The notes under the pieces were generated by a model, which saw nothing but the letters and a program-made list of their open reading frames with translations, made no database searches and was not told where the DNA came from. DNA of 32,657 nt from positions 1 through 32,657 of the forward strand of contig JAFGIX010000043.1 of the NCBI GenBank assembly GCA_016929395.1. The letters run 5' to 3'. The translations under genes and the position numbers were made by a program. This document shows positions 8,197-15,955 of this stretch, piece after piece (the first letter of the stretch is position 1; every line of letters starts with the position of its first letter). Source of the stretch: Candidatus Zymogenus saltonus (GTDB taxonomy: Bacteria > Desulfobacterota > Zymogenia > Zymogenales > Zymogenaceae).

Positions 8197-9615
8197 ATGA
8201 TTGAAGAAACCCTGGCGACCGCCGGCAAAAAGGAGGGCGCTTTTATAAGTCGATTGACGGTGCCCATGAAGCTCGGCTACGGGGCAGGAGAGGTGGCTTT
8301 TAATATCGCATATCAGACAACGGCCCTCCATCTTATTTTCTATTTTACGGACATTTTCGGCATCGCCGCGGGGGCTGCCGGCATGATCATGTTCTATTCA
8401 AAAATATGGGACTCGATAAGCGATCCGATGATGGGGTACATCTCCGATCACACGAAATCTCGGTGGGGCAGCAAGCGCCCGTACCTTCTCCTCGGGGCAA
8501 TCCCCCTCGGCTTAACCTTCATGCTCCTCTTCTATTCCCCCCAAATCGGCCCGGAGAGGCTGAAGATCGTCTACGGCATCGTCACGTTCGTCCTCTTCTG
8601 CACGGCGATCACGATAGTCAACGTTCCCTACGGTGCGCTGACGGCGAACCTCACACTCGACTCGAACGAGCGGTCGGTAGTCACGGGATACAAGGGCGTC
8701 TTCGGCATTGTCGGGGTCCTTATTGCCGCGGCGGCAACACGCCCGATTGCGGATTTCCTCGGGAAAGGGGATCAGGTAATCGGTTTTCGATACATGGGTT
8801 TTGTGTACGGCTTTGTAATCATCGCGGCCGTCCTTGTCACATTCTTTTCCGTCAGGGAATTGGTAGCACAACCGAAGAAAGAGAGATCGTCTTTTCTTGA
8901 AAATCTAAAGGTAATCTTCTCAAACAAGCCGTTCTTGATACTATCGGCGGGCACCGTCTTCCACCTGACGGCTGTGATGACTACGGCGGCGGTCGTGAAC
9001 TACTATTTCAAATACATCCTCAAAAATGAGGCTATGATACCGGCGGCCTTCCTCTGCCTGTTCGTGACGGCGATCGCCTTCATGCCCCTCTTCGTCAAGA
9101 TATCGACGAAGAAGAGCAAGAAATTCGCGTACAACCTCGGGATCGGGAGCTTTGCGGTCGTGCTCGTCCTTCTCTTCTTTTTCGGGGAGAGGAACATATA
9201 TCTTACGCTCTTTTTATTTTTCCTTGGGGCGGCGGGGATGGCGACGAACTGGCTTTCGGCCTGGTCGATGGTTCCCGATACCGTGGAATATTCCCAGTGG
9301 AAGACAGGGATCAGGAGGGAGGGCGTGATTTACGGCGCATTCTTCTTTTGCCAGAAGCTTCCCGCGGCCCTGGCGGCCTTTATCGTAGGAATTGTCTTAA
9401 CGCGGGTGGGCTATGTCGCAAACGTCGAGCAGACCGAGCTGTCCCTCATGGGGATACGTCTCCTTCTGACCCTGATCCCTGTCGGCTTCATCATAATAGG
9501 CATCGTCTTTATATCGCTCTTCCCGATAGACGCTTCGATGCACAAAAAGATACTCCGCGACATCGAGGAGCGGGAGAGGTCAAAAAAAAAGAAATTTAAA
9601 AGAGGTGTTAAATGA
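8197..9615 (+). CDS. GPH-family (melibiose-carrier type) sugar:cation symporter
   Basis: This 472-residue integral membrane protein has about twelve hydrophobic segments and the glycoside-pentoside-hexuronide symporter signatures. Early on is LGYGAGEVAFNIAY, then the conserved D-x-I-S-D-P-M-M-G-x-I-S-D-H-T-K-S-R-W-G loop near residues 70-90 followed by KRPY. The protein ends in a basic tail (EERERSKKKKFK). Family members bring in galactosides, pentosides, xylosides or related compounds with Na+ or H+. It is probably the uptake system for the operon's substrate. Its stop overlaps the start of glycyl radical enzyme 2 by four bases (ATGA at 9612-9615), so the two are translationally coupled. Confidence 0.92.
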   Translation: MIEETLATAGKKEGAFISRLTVPMKLGYGAGEVAFNIAYQTTALHLIFYFTDIFGIAAGAAGMIMFYSKIWDSISDPMMGYISDHTKSRWGSKRPYLLLGAIPLGLTFMLLFYSPQIGPERLKIVYGIVTFVLFCTAITIVNVPYGALTANLTLDSNERSVVTGYKGVFGIVGVLIAAAATRPIADFLGKGDQVIGFRYMGFVYGFVIIAAVLVTFFSVRELVAQPKKERSSFLENLKVIFSNKPFLILSAGTVFHLTAVMTTAAVVNYYFKYILKNEAMIPAAFLCLFVTAIAFMPLFVKISTKKSKKFAYNLGIGSFAVVLVLLFFFGERNIYLTLFLFFLGAAGMATNWLSAWSMVPDTVEYSQWKTGIRREGVIYGAFFFCQKLPAALAAFIVGIVLTRVGYVANVEQTELSLMGIRLLLTLIPVGFIIIGIVFISLFPIDASMHKKILRDIEERERSKKKKFKRGVK

Positions 9616-12191
9616 GCGATCTGACCGATACAAGCGAAAGAATAGCGAGGCTCAGGCGCCGCTACCTGAAGGAGGTGGCGGTCGTCTCGATCCAGCGGGC
9701 GAAATATTACACCGAGTCCTGGATAAAAACCGGGGAAAGCGGGCTCTCCGCCGCAGAAAGGGTCGCCCTGGCAATGAAAAACGTGTACGAGAATATCGAA
9801 TTTTCGGTCGACCCGGATGACCGGATCGCCGGGACGTGGACCGAAAACTTCCTCGGCGTCCCCATCGACATCGAGAGGGGGCTGTTCAACGAGGTCCTCC
9901 GCATCGAGCTAAAAAAGAGGACGATGTTTCTCCACATCTTAAAGGACAACCTCAGGTTCGTATCTTACATGATTAGGAGATACGGGCCGGCCTCTTTGGT
10001 AAAAAGCCTCATGGAGACGAGCGCGGTCGGGGCGGCAATGCCGTCGATCGGGACGACCACGATGGACAAGAGAGAGATCAATCCTTGCACGGTAAAGAGG
10101 GAAGACAAAAAGATACTTCTGAAAAAGCTCCTCCCGTACTGGCGGGGAAAGAGTATCGCCGACAAACTGAAGGAGAGGCTTATCGAAGGTGGCATCTTCA
10201 AGGGGGACATGGAGAGTTTTTACGCGTCGCTCCCCTCCACCACATCGAGAAAGGATATCGTGATATCGCTCGGGGCCGCGATGGGGGTCTGGCAGGGGCA
10301 CCTGATCCTCGACCACGAGACACCCCTTAAAAAAGGGCTTTACGCCATGCAGCAGGAGATAAAGAAGGTGATCGAGGACGGGAGTCACGCCGATGAGGAG
10401 CTTCAGTTCCTGCGATCGCAGGAGATCGCCGTTGAGGGCGTCATCACCTTCGCAAAAAGATTTAACGAGTATCTGAAAAAGGCCTATGAGGGCGAGGAAA
10501 ATCCCGAAAGGAAAAAGATACTCGCTATAATGGTCAAGAATACGGCCTCGGCCCCCCTCTTTCCGGCGGGCGGGTTCAGGGAGGCGGTCCAGTCCTACTG
10601 GACGATAAAGACTGCGGTTGAGCTGGCAATCCCGTTTAACGTCCACGCACCGGGCCGCCTGGATCAATATTTTTATCCATATTACGAAAAGGACATTCGA
10701 GAGGGGAAGATCACGAGGGAGGAAGCGCGGGAGCTGATTGAGGAGCTACTCCTCAAGATCATGACCCACAACATGCGCCCCGACTCTAACTATCAGGGGA
10801 TTTTCGGCCAGAGGTACGAGGGGTCGGAGCCGGTGACCCTCGGCGGCTTGACGCCCAAAGGGATTGACGCCACAAACGATCTTACATACCTCATCCTGGA
10901 GGCGGCGCACCGCTCGAAGAGCGCCCTAAACATTGTCGTGAGGATCCATCGCAATTCCCCCAAGGAGCTGATCCTCAAGGTCGCCGACCTCCATTACAAC
11001 GGGACGTCAAGCGTCTCACTGATGAACGACGAGGTCTCGGTCGCCGCGATGAAAAAGAGGGGATTTTCCGATCCCGACTCGAACGACTACGCGATAACAG
11101 GGTGCGTCGACATGTGCGCACCGGGAAAGACCGGTGGGATAGGCTTTTCCGCCCTGCTCATGGCTAGGACGCTCGACATGACGCTGAGAAACGGAGACGG
11201 GAAGACCCTCGTGGGCACGGTCCGCGGAGTAGGGCCGAGGACCGGCGACCCGGACGCGTTCTCGTCGTTTACGGAGTTTTACGCCGCCTACCTCCACCAG
11301 GCGAAGAAGATGATCGAGCTTATAGTCGAGGCCACCCACATCCGCGACAAACTCTACGCCGAAGAGCTTCCCGCGCCGTATATTTCGCTTTTCATGCGGG
11401 GGTGCCTGGAAAAGAAACGGGACGTGACGCATGGGGGCGCGACCTACGATCTTGAGGGGATACTCTTTATGAACAGCATCGCCAACGTTGTCGATTCCCT
11501 CTACGTCATAAAAAAGCTGATATTCGAGAAGAAGGCGCTCGACTTTACGACCTTGATTAACGCTGTCGATCACAACTTTATGAGATACGAGGATATCCAC
11601 CAGAAGATAAAGGCGTTGGACGGAAAGTGGGGAAACGCAAATCCTGAGTCGGACGCCATCGCCCACGATCTCACGAAGGAGCTCTTCGAGGAGACATACA
11701 AATACAAGACCCTAAAGGGCGGGCCGTACGCCCCCTTCATCAACAGCATGACATCCCACACGTTTGACGGCAGGGTCTCCCTCGCCACGCCTGACGGGAG
11801 GAAGGCGGCGACCCCCTATGCCGCCAGCTGCAATCCCTACAACGTGGACAGCAAGGGGCTGACCGGTGTGCTCAGGTCTGTCGCGGCCCTCGATTTCACC
11901 GATGTCTTAGGGTGCGCCGTAAACGTAAGGCTCCATCCCTCCGCCATCGGCGAGAGTGAGGAGGCGAGGCGAAAATACTCGTCCTTGATACAGACCTACT
12001 TCAAGTTAGGGGGCGAACAGCTCCAGCCGACCGTGGCATCCACCGAGGTGTTGAGGTTAGCCCAAAAAGAGCCGGAGAACTACGGCGACTTAATCGTTAA
12101 GGTCGGCGGTTACAGCGCCTATTTCGTCGATCTGGGGAGGGAGATTCAGGACGAGATCATCTCCCGCTCCGAGCACACAAAAAACGCGTAG
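9612..12191 (+). CDS. Glycyl radical enzyme 2 (paralogue of the first, CVD type)
   Basis: The 859-residue protein has the same length and plan as the first enzyme and can be aligned to it from end to end. The thiyl loop is C-V-D-M-C-A-P-G-K-T-G with Cys498, Asp500 and Cys502; the radical glycine is Gly833 in GGYSAYFVDLG. The shared CVDxC loop and matching changes around PGRLDQ show that the pair forms one distinct subgroup. Differences include GHLILDHE in place of GHVIPDHE and many changes in the 280-320 region, so the two may act on different stereoisomers or on successive intermediates, or form a heteromer. It is coupled to the transporter by a 4-bp overlap and lies directly ahead of the only activase. 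The reaction is unknown; dehydration or C-O cleavage of a polyol is inferred from the neighbours. Confidence 0.93.
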   Translation: MSDLTDTSERIARLRRRYLKEVAVVSIQRAKYYTESWIKTGESGLSAAERVALAMKNVYENIEFSVDPDDRIAGTWTENFLGVPIDIERGLFNEVLRIELKKRTMFLHILKDNLRFVSYMIRRYGPASLVKSLMETSAVGAAMPSIGTTTMDKREINPCTVKREDKKILLKKLLPYWRGKSIADKLKERLIEGGIFKGDMESFYASLPSTTSRKDIVISLGAAMGVWQGHLILDHETPLKKGLYAMQQEIKKVIEDGSHADEELQFLRSQEIAVEGVITFAKRFNEYLKKAYEGEENPERKKILAIMVKNTASAPLFPAGGFREAVQSYWTIKTAVELAIPFNVHAPGRLDQYFYPYYEKDIREGKITREEARELIEELLLKIMTHNMRPDSNYQGIFGQRYEGSEPVTLGGLTPKGIDATNDLTYLILEAAHRSKSALNIVVRIHRNSPKELILKVADLHYNGTSSVSLMNDEVSVAAMKKRGFSDPDSNDYAITGCVDMCAPGKTGGIGFSALLMARTLDMTLRNGDGKTLVGTVRGVGPRTGDPDAFSSFTEFYAAYLHQAKKMIELIVEATHIRDKLYAEELPAPYISLFMRGCLEKKRDVTHGGATYDLEGILFMNSIANVVDSLYVIKKLIFEKKALDFTTLINAVDHNFMRYEDIHQKIKALDGKWGNANPESDAIAHDLTKELFEETYKYKTLKGGPYAPFINSMTSHTFDGRVSLATPDGRKAATPYAASCNPYNVDSKGLTGVLRSVAALDFTDVLGCAVNVRLHPSAIGESEEARRKYSSLIQTYFKLGGEQLQPTVASTEVLRLAQKEPENYGDLIVKVGGYSAYFVDLGREIQDEIISRSEHTKNA

Positions 12192-12199
12192 CTTAAAAA

Positions 12200-13105
12200 A
12201 TGGGAATAGTCTTTGACATCCAGCCCTACTCCATCTACGACGGCCCGGGGATAAGGACCACGGTCTTCCTGAAGGGATGCCCGCTTAATTGCGTGTGGTG
12301 CCACAACCCGGAGTCTCAGCGGCAAAGGCCGGAGATGGGTTACACCGTCGACAAATGCGCCTCCTGCGGAAAATGCATCGAGGAATGCCCCAATGGCGCC
12401 CTGACACTGATGGACAAAAAGGTCGTGCGGGATTACCGGCGGTGCGCCGCGTGCGGTCTGTGCGGGGAGACGTGCCCGAACGGCGCCCACGAGAAAATAG
12501 GCCTTGAGATGAGCGCCGGGGATATAGTCAAAAAGGTCGTTTTGGACAAGCCCTTCTTCGACGAGTCCTCGGGAGGCGTGACGATCACCGGTGGCGAGCC
12601 CACCGCCCAGAGAGAGTTCCTGCTTAAGATCGTAGATCTCCTCAGAGAAAAAGATATTCATATCGCCCTCGAGACGTGCGGCTATTTTAAAACGGACATT
12701 GTATCGACCCTGATAGAAAGGGTTGACCTCTTTCTATTTGACATAAAACATATCGATCCCGAAATCCACAAGACCTTCACCGGGGTGGACAACGGCTTGA
12801 TCCTCGAGAACTTCAGACTAATAGCGGGAAACGGGGGGAGCGGGCGGGTCATCCCGCGGATCCCCCTCATCCCAGGCTTTAACGCCGATACGAGCTCTTT
12901 GAAAGAAATATGCGAATTTTTAAGAGAGACAAAATATCCAGGTCCCGTTCACCTGATGCCCTATAACCGCATGGCGAAGAGCAAGTATGAAAAGCTGGGG
13001 AGGGGCGGGGAGTATCGGGATATGGGGGAGCTGACGAGGGATATGCTGGACGGTTGCGTAAATCTCCTTGGGGATTATGGATTTGAGGCGGTGATAAATC
13101 ATTGA
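12200..13105 (+). CDS. Glycyl radical enzyme activating enzyme (radical SAM)
   Basis: The 301-residue product installs the glycyl radical by reductive cleavage of S-adenosylmethionine. The radical SAM motif C-P-L-N-C-V-W-C has Cys27, Cys31 and Cys34. Two ferredoxin-type 4Fe-4S motifs follow, CASCGKCIEECP and CAACGLCGETCP, between about residues 53 and 95. This insert is typical of activases for dehydratase-type glycyl radical enzymes and is missing from the pyruvate formate-lyase activase. GGVTITGGEPTAQ forms the SAM-binding GGE region. It starts 8 bp after glycyl radical enzyme 2, and as the only activase here it presumably serves both enzymes. It is the last gene of the operon. Confidence 0.95.
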   Translation: MGIVFDIQPYSIYDGPGIRTTVFLKGCPLNCVWCHNPESQRQRPEMGYTVDKCASCGKCIEECPNGALTLMDKKVVRDYRRCAACGLCGETCPNGAHEKIGLEMSAGDIVKKVVLDKPFFDESSGGVTITGGEPTAQREFLLKIVDLLREKDIHIALETCGYFKTDIVSTLIERVDLFLFDIKHIDPEIHKTFTGVDNGLILENFRLIAGNGGSGRVIPRIPLIPGFNADTSSLKEICEFLRETKYPGPVHLMPYNRMAKSKYEKLGRGGEYRDMGELTRDMLDGCVNLLGDYGFEAVINH

Positions 13106-13180
13106 GGCTTGTTTAATGGGACTTGTTTGAGCGGTCTCCATAAAAATAAAGACACATTTTTAAAAAATATTAAAAAATCC

Positions 13181-13209
13181 TTGACAAAATAGACAGGGTC
13201 AGTTATACT
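13181..13209 (+). promoter_or_regulatory. Strong sigma70-type promoter ahead of the tRNA-His module
   Basis: A consensus TTGACA (13181-13186) and TATACT (13204-13209) are separated by 17 bp. Transcription would start near 13216, about 215 nt before tRNA-His. The match is as strong as expected for a stable-RNA promoter. Confidence 0.75.
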
Positions 13210-13215
13210 GCCCGA

Positions 13216-13405
13216 AGTTTTTAAAAAGTACATGCTATACAAAGGGACACAAGGGAGACTAAATTAATGATGTTTTTAGTGGAAGTATCGGCTAAATTTC
13301 ATCATTTAAGCGTCCATCCATATTTTAAAGAGGAACGGGGCACTTGAGTCTTATCCCAAGATGAACAAGAAAAGCCCTTGGACATTGAGTTCTGGGGCTT
13401 TTTAA
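13216..13405 (+). ncRNA. Possible structured leader or small RNA upstream of tRNA-His
   Basis: Between the strong promoter and tRNA-His lies about 190 nt with no good open frame. It contains a hairpin formed by AATGATG (13266-13272) and CATCATT (13300-13306), and it ends in the terminator-like hairpin at 13370-13402. It could be an independent small RNA, a processed leader or an attenuator. I do not recognise a named family; 6S RNA has a similar size, but its signature is not evident, and the T-box consensus was not found. Confidence 0.35.
13370..13405 (+). terminator. Terminator-like hairpin before tRNA-His
   Basis: AAAAGCCC (13370-13377) pairs with GGGCTTTT (13395-13402) and runs into a short T stretch. 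If active it would end the leader RNA; if conditional it would act as an attenuator for the tRNA and hisS. Confidence 0.55.
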
Positions 13406-13430
13406 ATGGAAAATAAATTTTTTTATGTAT

Positions 13431-13506
13431 GGTGAGCGTAGCCTAGTGGTAAGGCGTCAGACTGTGGATCTGAAGACCGCGGGTTCAATTCCCGTCGCTC
13501 ACCCCA
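13431..13506 (+). tRNA. tRNA-His (anticodon GTG)
   Basis: A complete cloverleaf is visible. The acceptor stem is GTGAGCG with CGCTCAC, the D arm is GCC/GGC, and the anticodon stem TCAGA/TCTGA closes a loop with GTG. The T arm contains GGTTCAATTCC. The extra G at -1 (13431) faces the discriminator C at 13503, the identity element that HisRS requires, and CCA is encoded at 13504-13506. Confidence 0.97.
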
Positions 13507-13584
13507 TTTTTTTATATAAAATTTAATTGTTAATAATCGGTGGGTAAATCAGATATTTAAGATGAAAACAGGAGGAGATGAAAA

Positions 13585-15126
13585 ATGGCTGTATATGATA
13601 TAGCCAGGGGAACGCGGGACTTCCTGCCACAGGATATGGTTGTGCGTAATCATGTGGAATATATTATTCGCAATACATTCGAGTCTTATGGTTTTCAACA
13701 AATCCAAACTCCGATCTTTGAGAGATTTGAGCTCCTTGCGGCAAGGTCCGGTGAGGAAATCCGTGAATCGATGTTCACCTTCGTATCGGATCGCGAGGAG
13801 TACGCCTTGCGCCCCGAGTTGACGGCGCCCGTGTGTCGTGTGATTGCATCCGGTAAGCTCAGCAAGCTTCCGGTTCCATATAAGCTTTACTATATAGGCC
13901 AGTGTTTTCGCTACTGCCGACCGCAGGCGGGACGTTACAGGGAATTTACTCAGGCCGGTTTGGAGCTGATGGGTTCAAAAGATCCGATAGCCGATGCGGA
14001 GGTCATAGCTATTGCCGTAAAAACACTAAAAAATCTTGGAATCGATCAATATAAGGTCAAGATAGGAAATATCGGGATTTTTAGAGGCATCCTCGAAAAA
14101 GAGTACTCGGACGATTACGATAAGCAGAGCCGGGTTATAAACAATATTGACCACATAATGAGCGTGTGGGAGAAGTGTGACGCCATTAAAAGCCACGCCT
14201 CTTTTAACCAGGAGGATTTCGATTTTATCAAGGTCGAAACGGAATCATTGTACCGCATTCAGGAAGATATAGGATATTCGGGTGAGCATGAAATATTGCC
14301 CGTGTCCGATCTGGGCGGCGGTAAAGCCGGTAACAATGATCAGCAATTAAAGGAGAAAGCGACGGATCGACTGAATATGCTTTCTCTGGCAATAGAATCG
14401 ACCTATCGTGCATTGTGGTCGAAGGAAAATATTGTCTCGGAAAAGGTCGCCGCCCTGTTGATCGATATCGCCCGAATGAGGGGGAAATACGAAGAAATTA
14501 TTCCGAAAGCCGAGAAACTTCTCTCCGGCACACCCACCTTGGATGCCTTGGAGCAGCTCTCTCAGGTCTCCCGGTTTCTGTTAAGCTTTGGAGTGGCTGA
14601 CTTCGACATCGTTCTCGGGGTCGCCCGTGGTTTGGATTTCTATACCGATACGGTATTTGAAATCGATTCGCCGCTGCTTGGGGCGCAGAAGCAGATCTGC
14701 GGCGGCGGGCGCTATGATAAACTCGTAGAAGAGTTCGGGGGAATAAGCATACCGGCAACGGGATTCGCTTTCGGTTTTGACAGGATTATAGAGACATTCA
14801 TTAAGACCGGAAAGGCCGTCGATCTTGCGCCTGTCAGCGTTTTTGTGGCCAATGTGGATGACAGCTGTAAATTTCGAGCGGTTGAGGTGGCCGATTCATT
14901 GAGATCCAGCAATTTTCGCGCCAGCGTGGATCTTCTCGGACTCAGCCTTAGAGACCAGCTCGGCTATGCCTCAAAAATTGGAGCTGAGTTTGCGGTGATT
15001 GTAGGTCCTGATGAGCTCAAAGAGGATAAGTGTAAGCTTCGCCAATTGGAAACTCGTTTCGAGGAAATAGTTCCCCTCTCAGCTTTGGTTGATAAGATCA
15101 AAGATATAAGAAAATCCGGCAAATGA
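13585..15126 (+). CDS. hisS: Histidyl-tRNA synthetase, long form
   Basis: The 513-residue class II synthetase charges tRNA-His with histidine. Visible are the N-terminal ARGTRDFLPQD, motif 1 near residues 40-60, motif 2 in FRYCRPQAGRYREF, the histidine-binding Q-A-G-L-E, the HisA-type loop VARGLDFYTDTVFE, CGGGRYDKLVEEFGG, and motif 3 in PATGFAFGFDR. A C-terminal anticodon-binding domain covers about 415-510. Catalytic residues appear intact, which argues for a true synthetase over the HisZ regulatory paralogue. It is about 90 residues longer than common bacterial HisRS because of an insert around 190-300, and the usual Glu of motif 2 (RYERP) is Cys. It lies 78 bp after its own tRNA and directly before a short HisG, so a second role as HisZ-like partner is possible. 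It has a strong AGGAGGAG ribosome site. Confidence 0.88.
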   Translation: MAVYDIARGTRDFLPQDMVVRNHVEYIIRNTFESYGFQQIQTPIFERFELLAARSGEEIRESMFTFVSDREEYALRPELTAPVCRVIASGKLSKLPVPYKLYYIGQCFRYCRPQAGRYREFTQAGLELMGSKDPIADAEVIAIAVKTLKNLGIDQYKVKIGNIGIFRGILEKEYSDDYDKQSRVINNIDHIMSVWEKCDAIKSHASFNQEDFDFIKVETESLYRIQEDIGYSGEHEILPVSDLGGGKAGNNDQQLKEKATDRLNMLSLAIESTYRALWSKENIVSEKVAALLIDIARMRGKYEEIIPKAEKLLSGTPTLDALEQLSQVSRFLLSFGVADFDIVLGVARGLDFYTDTVFEIDSPLLGAQKQICGGGRYDKLVEEFGGISIPATGFAFGFDRIIETFIKTGKAVDLAPVSVFVANVDDSCKFRAVEVADSLRSSNFRASVDLLGLSLRDQLGYASKIGAEFAVIVGPDELKEDKCKLRQLETRFEEIVPLSALVDKIKDIRKSGK

Positions 15127-15136
15127 AATTTTAAAT

Positions 15137-15916
15137 ATGGGCAAGGATATTATTAGAATGGCTGTGCCCAAGGGCAGCCTTCAGAAGTTGACATCCGAGT
15201 TTTTCAAGAAAACGAGTATTGAAATCGAGGATTACGATTCCGGCAGCCGCAACTATAGACCAAAAATCGGGATGGAAGGGGTCGAGATCAAGGTTTTGAG
15301 GCCTCAGGAGATTCCGATCTTGGTCTCCAGGGGCTACTATGACATAGGCATAAGCGGCCTCGATTGGTATCGTGAATCCCGATGCGAAAACAATGTTGAG
15401 GATTTACTGGACCTTGGCTTCGGCAAAGTGGATATTGTGCTGGCCGTCCCGGACAGCTGGAGCGACATCAACAGTCCGTCGGACCTTTTTGATAGGTTCA
15501 ACGAGCCCTCGCACCCTTTGCGGATATGGACCGAGTATATTAATTTGACGGAAGATTTCGTGTTTAGATACGTAAACATAGAACCCACGATTGTAAGTCC
15601 ATATATGGGTCTTCACCGTGGACGTCACTCGCCGATAATAATATTTCACTCCTTCGGCGCTACGGAGTCCAAGCCTCCTGAGGACGGCGAGGCCATTATT
15701 GACAATACGGAGACCGGCCGCACTCTCGTTCAAAATAACCTTAAAATATTACATAAGGTACTGCCGGCTTCGACCGCCAGGTTATTGGCAAACAGAAGGA
15801 CGCTCTTGGACAAGGAGAAGGAAAAGCGGATCGAGGCGATAAGAAATGCGTGCGAGGTGGGGGTGCCGGCAAAATTGACGAGAAGTCGCGTTTTCAATGG
15901 ACATATAGATTTCTGA
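15137..15916 (+). CDS. hisG: ATP phosphoribosyltransferase-like protein (short-form HisG)
   Basis: The 259-residue product resembles the catalytic subunit that joins ATP and PRPP in the first step of histidine synthesis. Family signs are MAVPKGSLQKL at the start, the segment RPQEIPILVSRGYYDIGISG at about 55-75, the PRPP-binding AIIDNTETGRTLVQNN near 190-205, and STARLLANRR. It ends about 25 residues after the last motif and so lacks the C-terminal regulatory ACT-like domain of long HisG. Short HisG proteins normally need the HisRS paralogue HisZ; here the neighbour is a HisRS that looks catalytic. The loop before the PRPP motif is diverged, so another phosphoribosyl transfer cannot be excluded. 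It starts 10 bp after hisS, and no other his gene is present. Confidence 0.75.
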   Translation: MGKDIIRMAVPKGSLQKLTSEFFKKTSIEIEDYDSGSRNYRPKIGMEGVEIKVLRPQEIPILVSRGYYDIGISGLDWYRESRCENNVEDLLDLGFGKVDIVLAVPDSWSDINSPSDLFDRFNEPSHPLRIWTEYINLTEDFVFRYVNIEPTIVSPYMGLHRGRHSPIIIFHSFGATESKPPEDGEAIIDNTETGRTLVQNNLKILHKVLPASTARLLANRRTLLDKEKEKRIEAIRNACEVGVPAKLTRSRVFNGHIDF

Positions 15917-15955
15917 GTTTGGTGAGCTTAAGACAACTTTTTTGATCAGGTAATC

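Noticed and set aside
13216-13430. T-box riboswitch ahead of tRNA-His/hisS
   Set aside because: The conserved T-box antiterminator sequence (AGGGTGG-like) and a specifier loop could not be found, and a tRNA gene lies between the leader and hisS.
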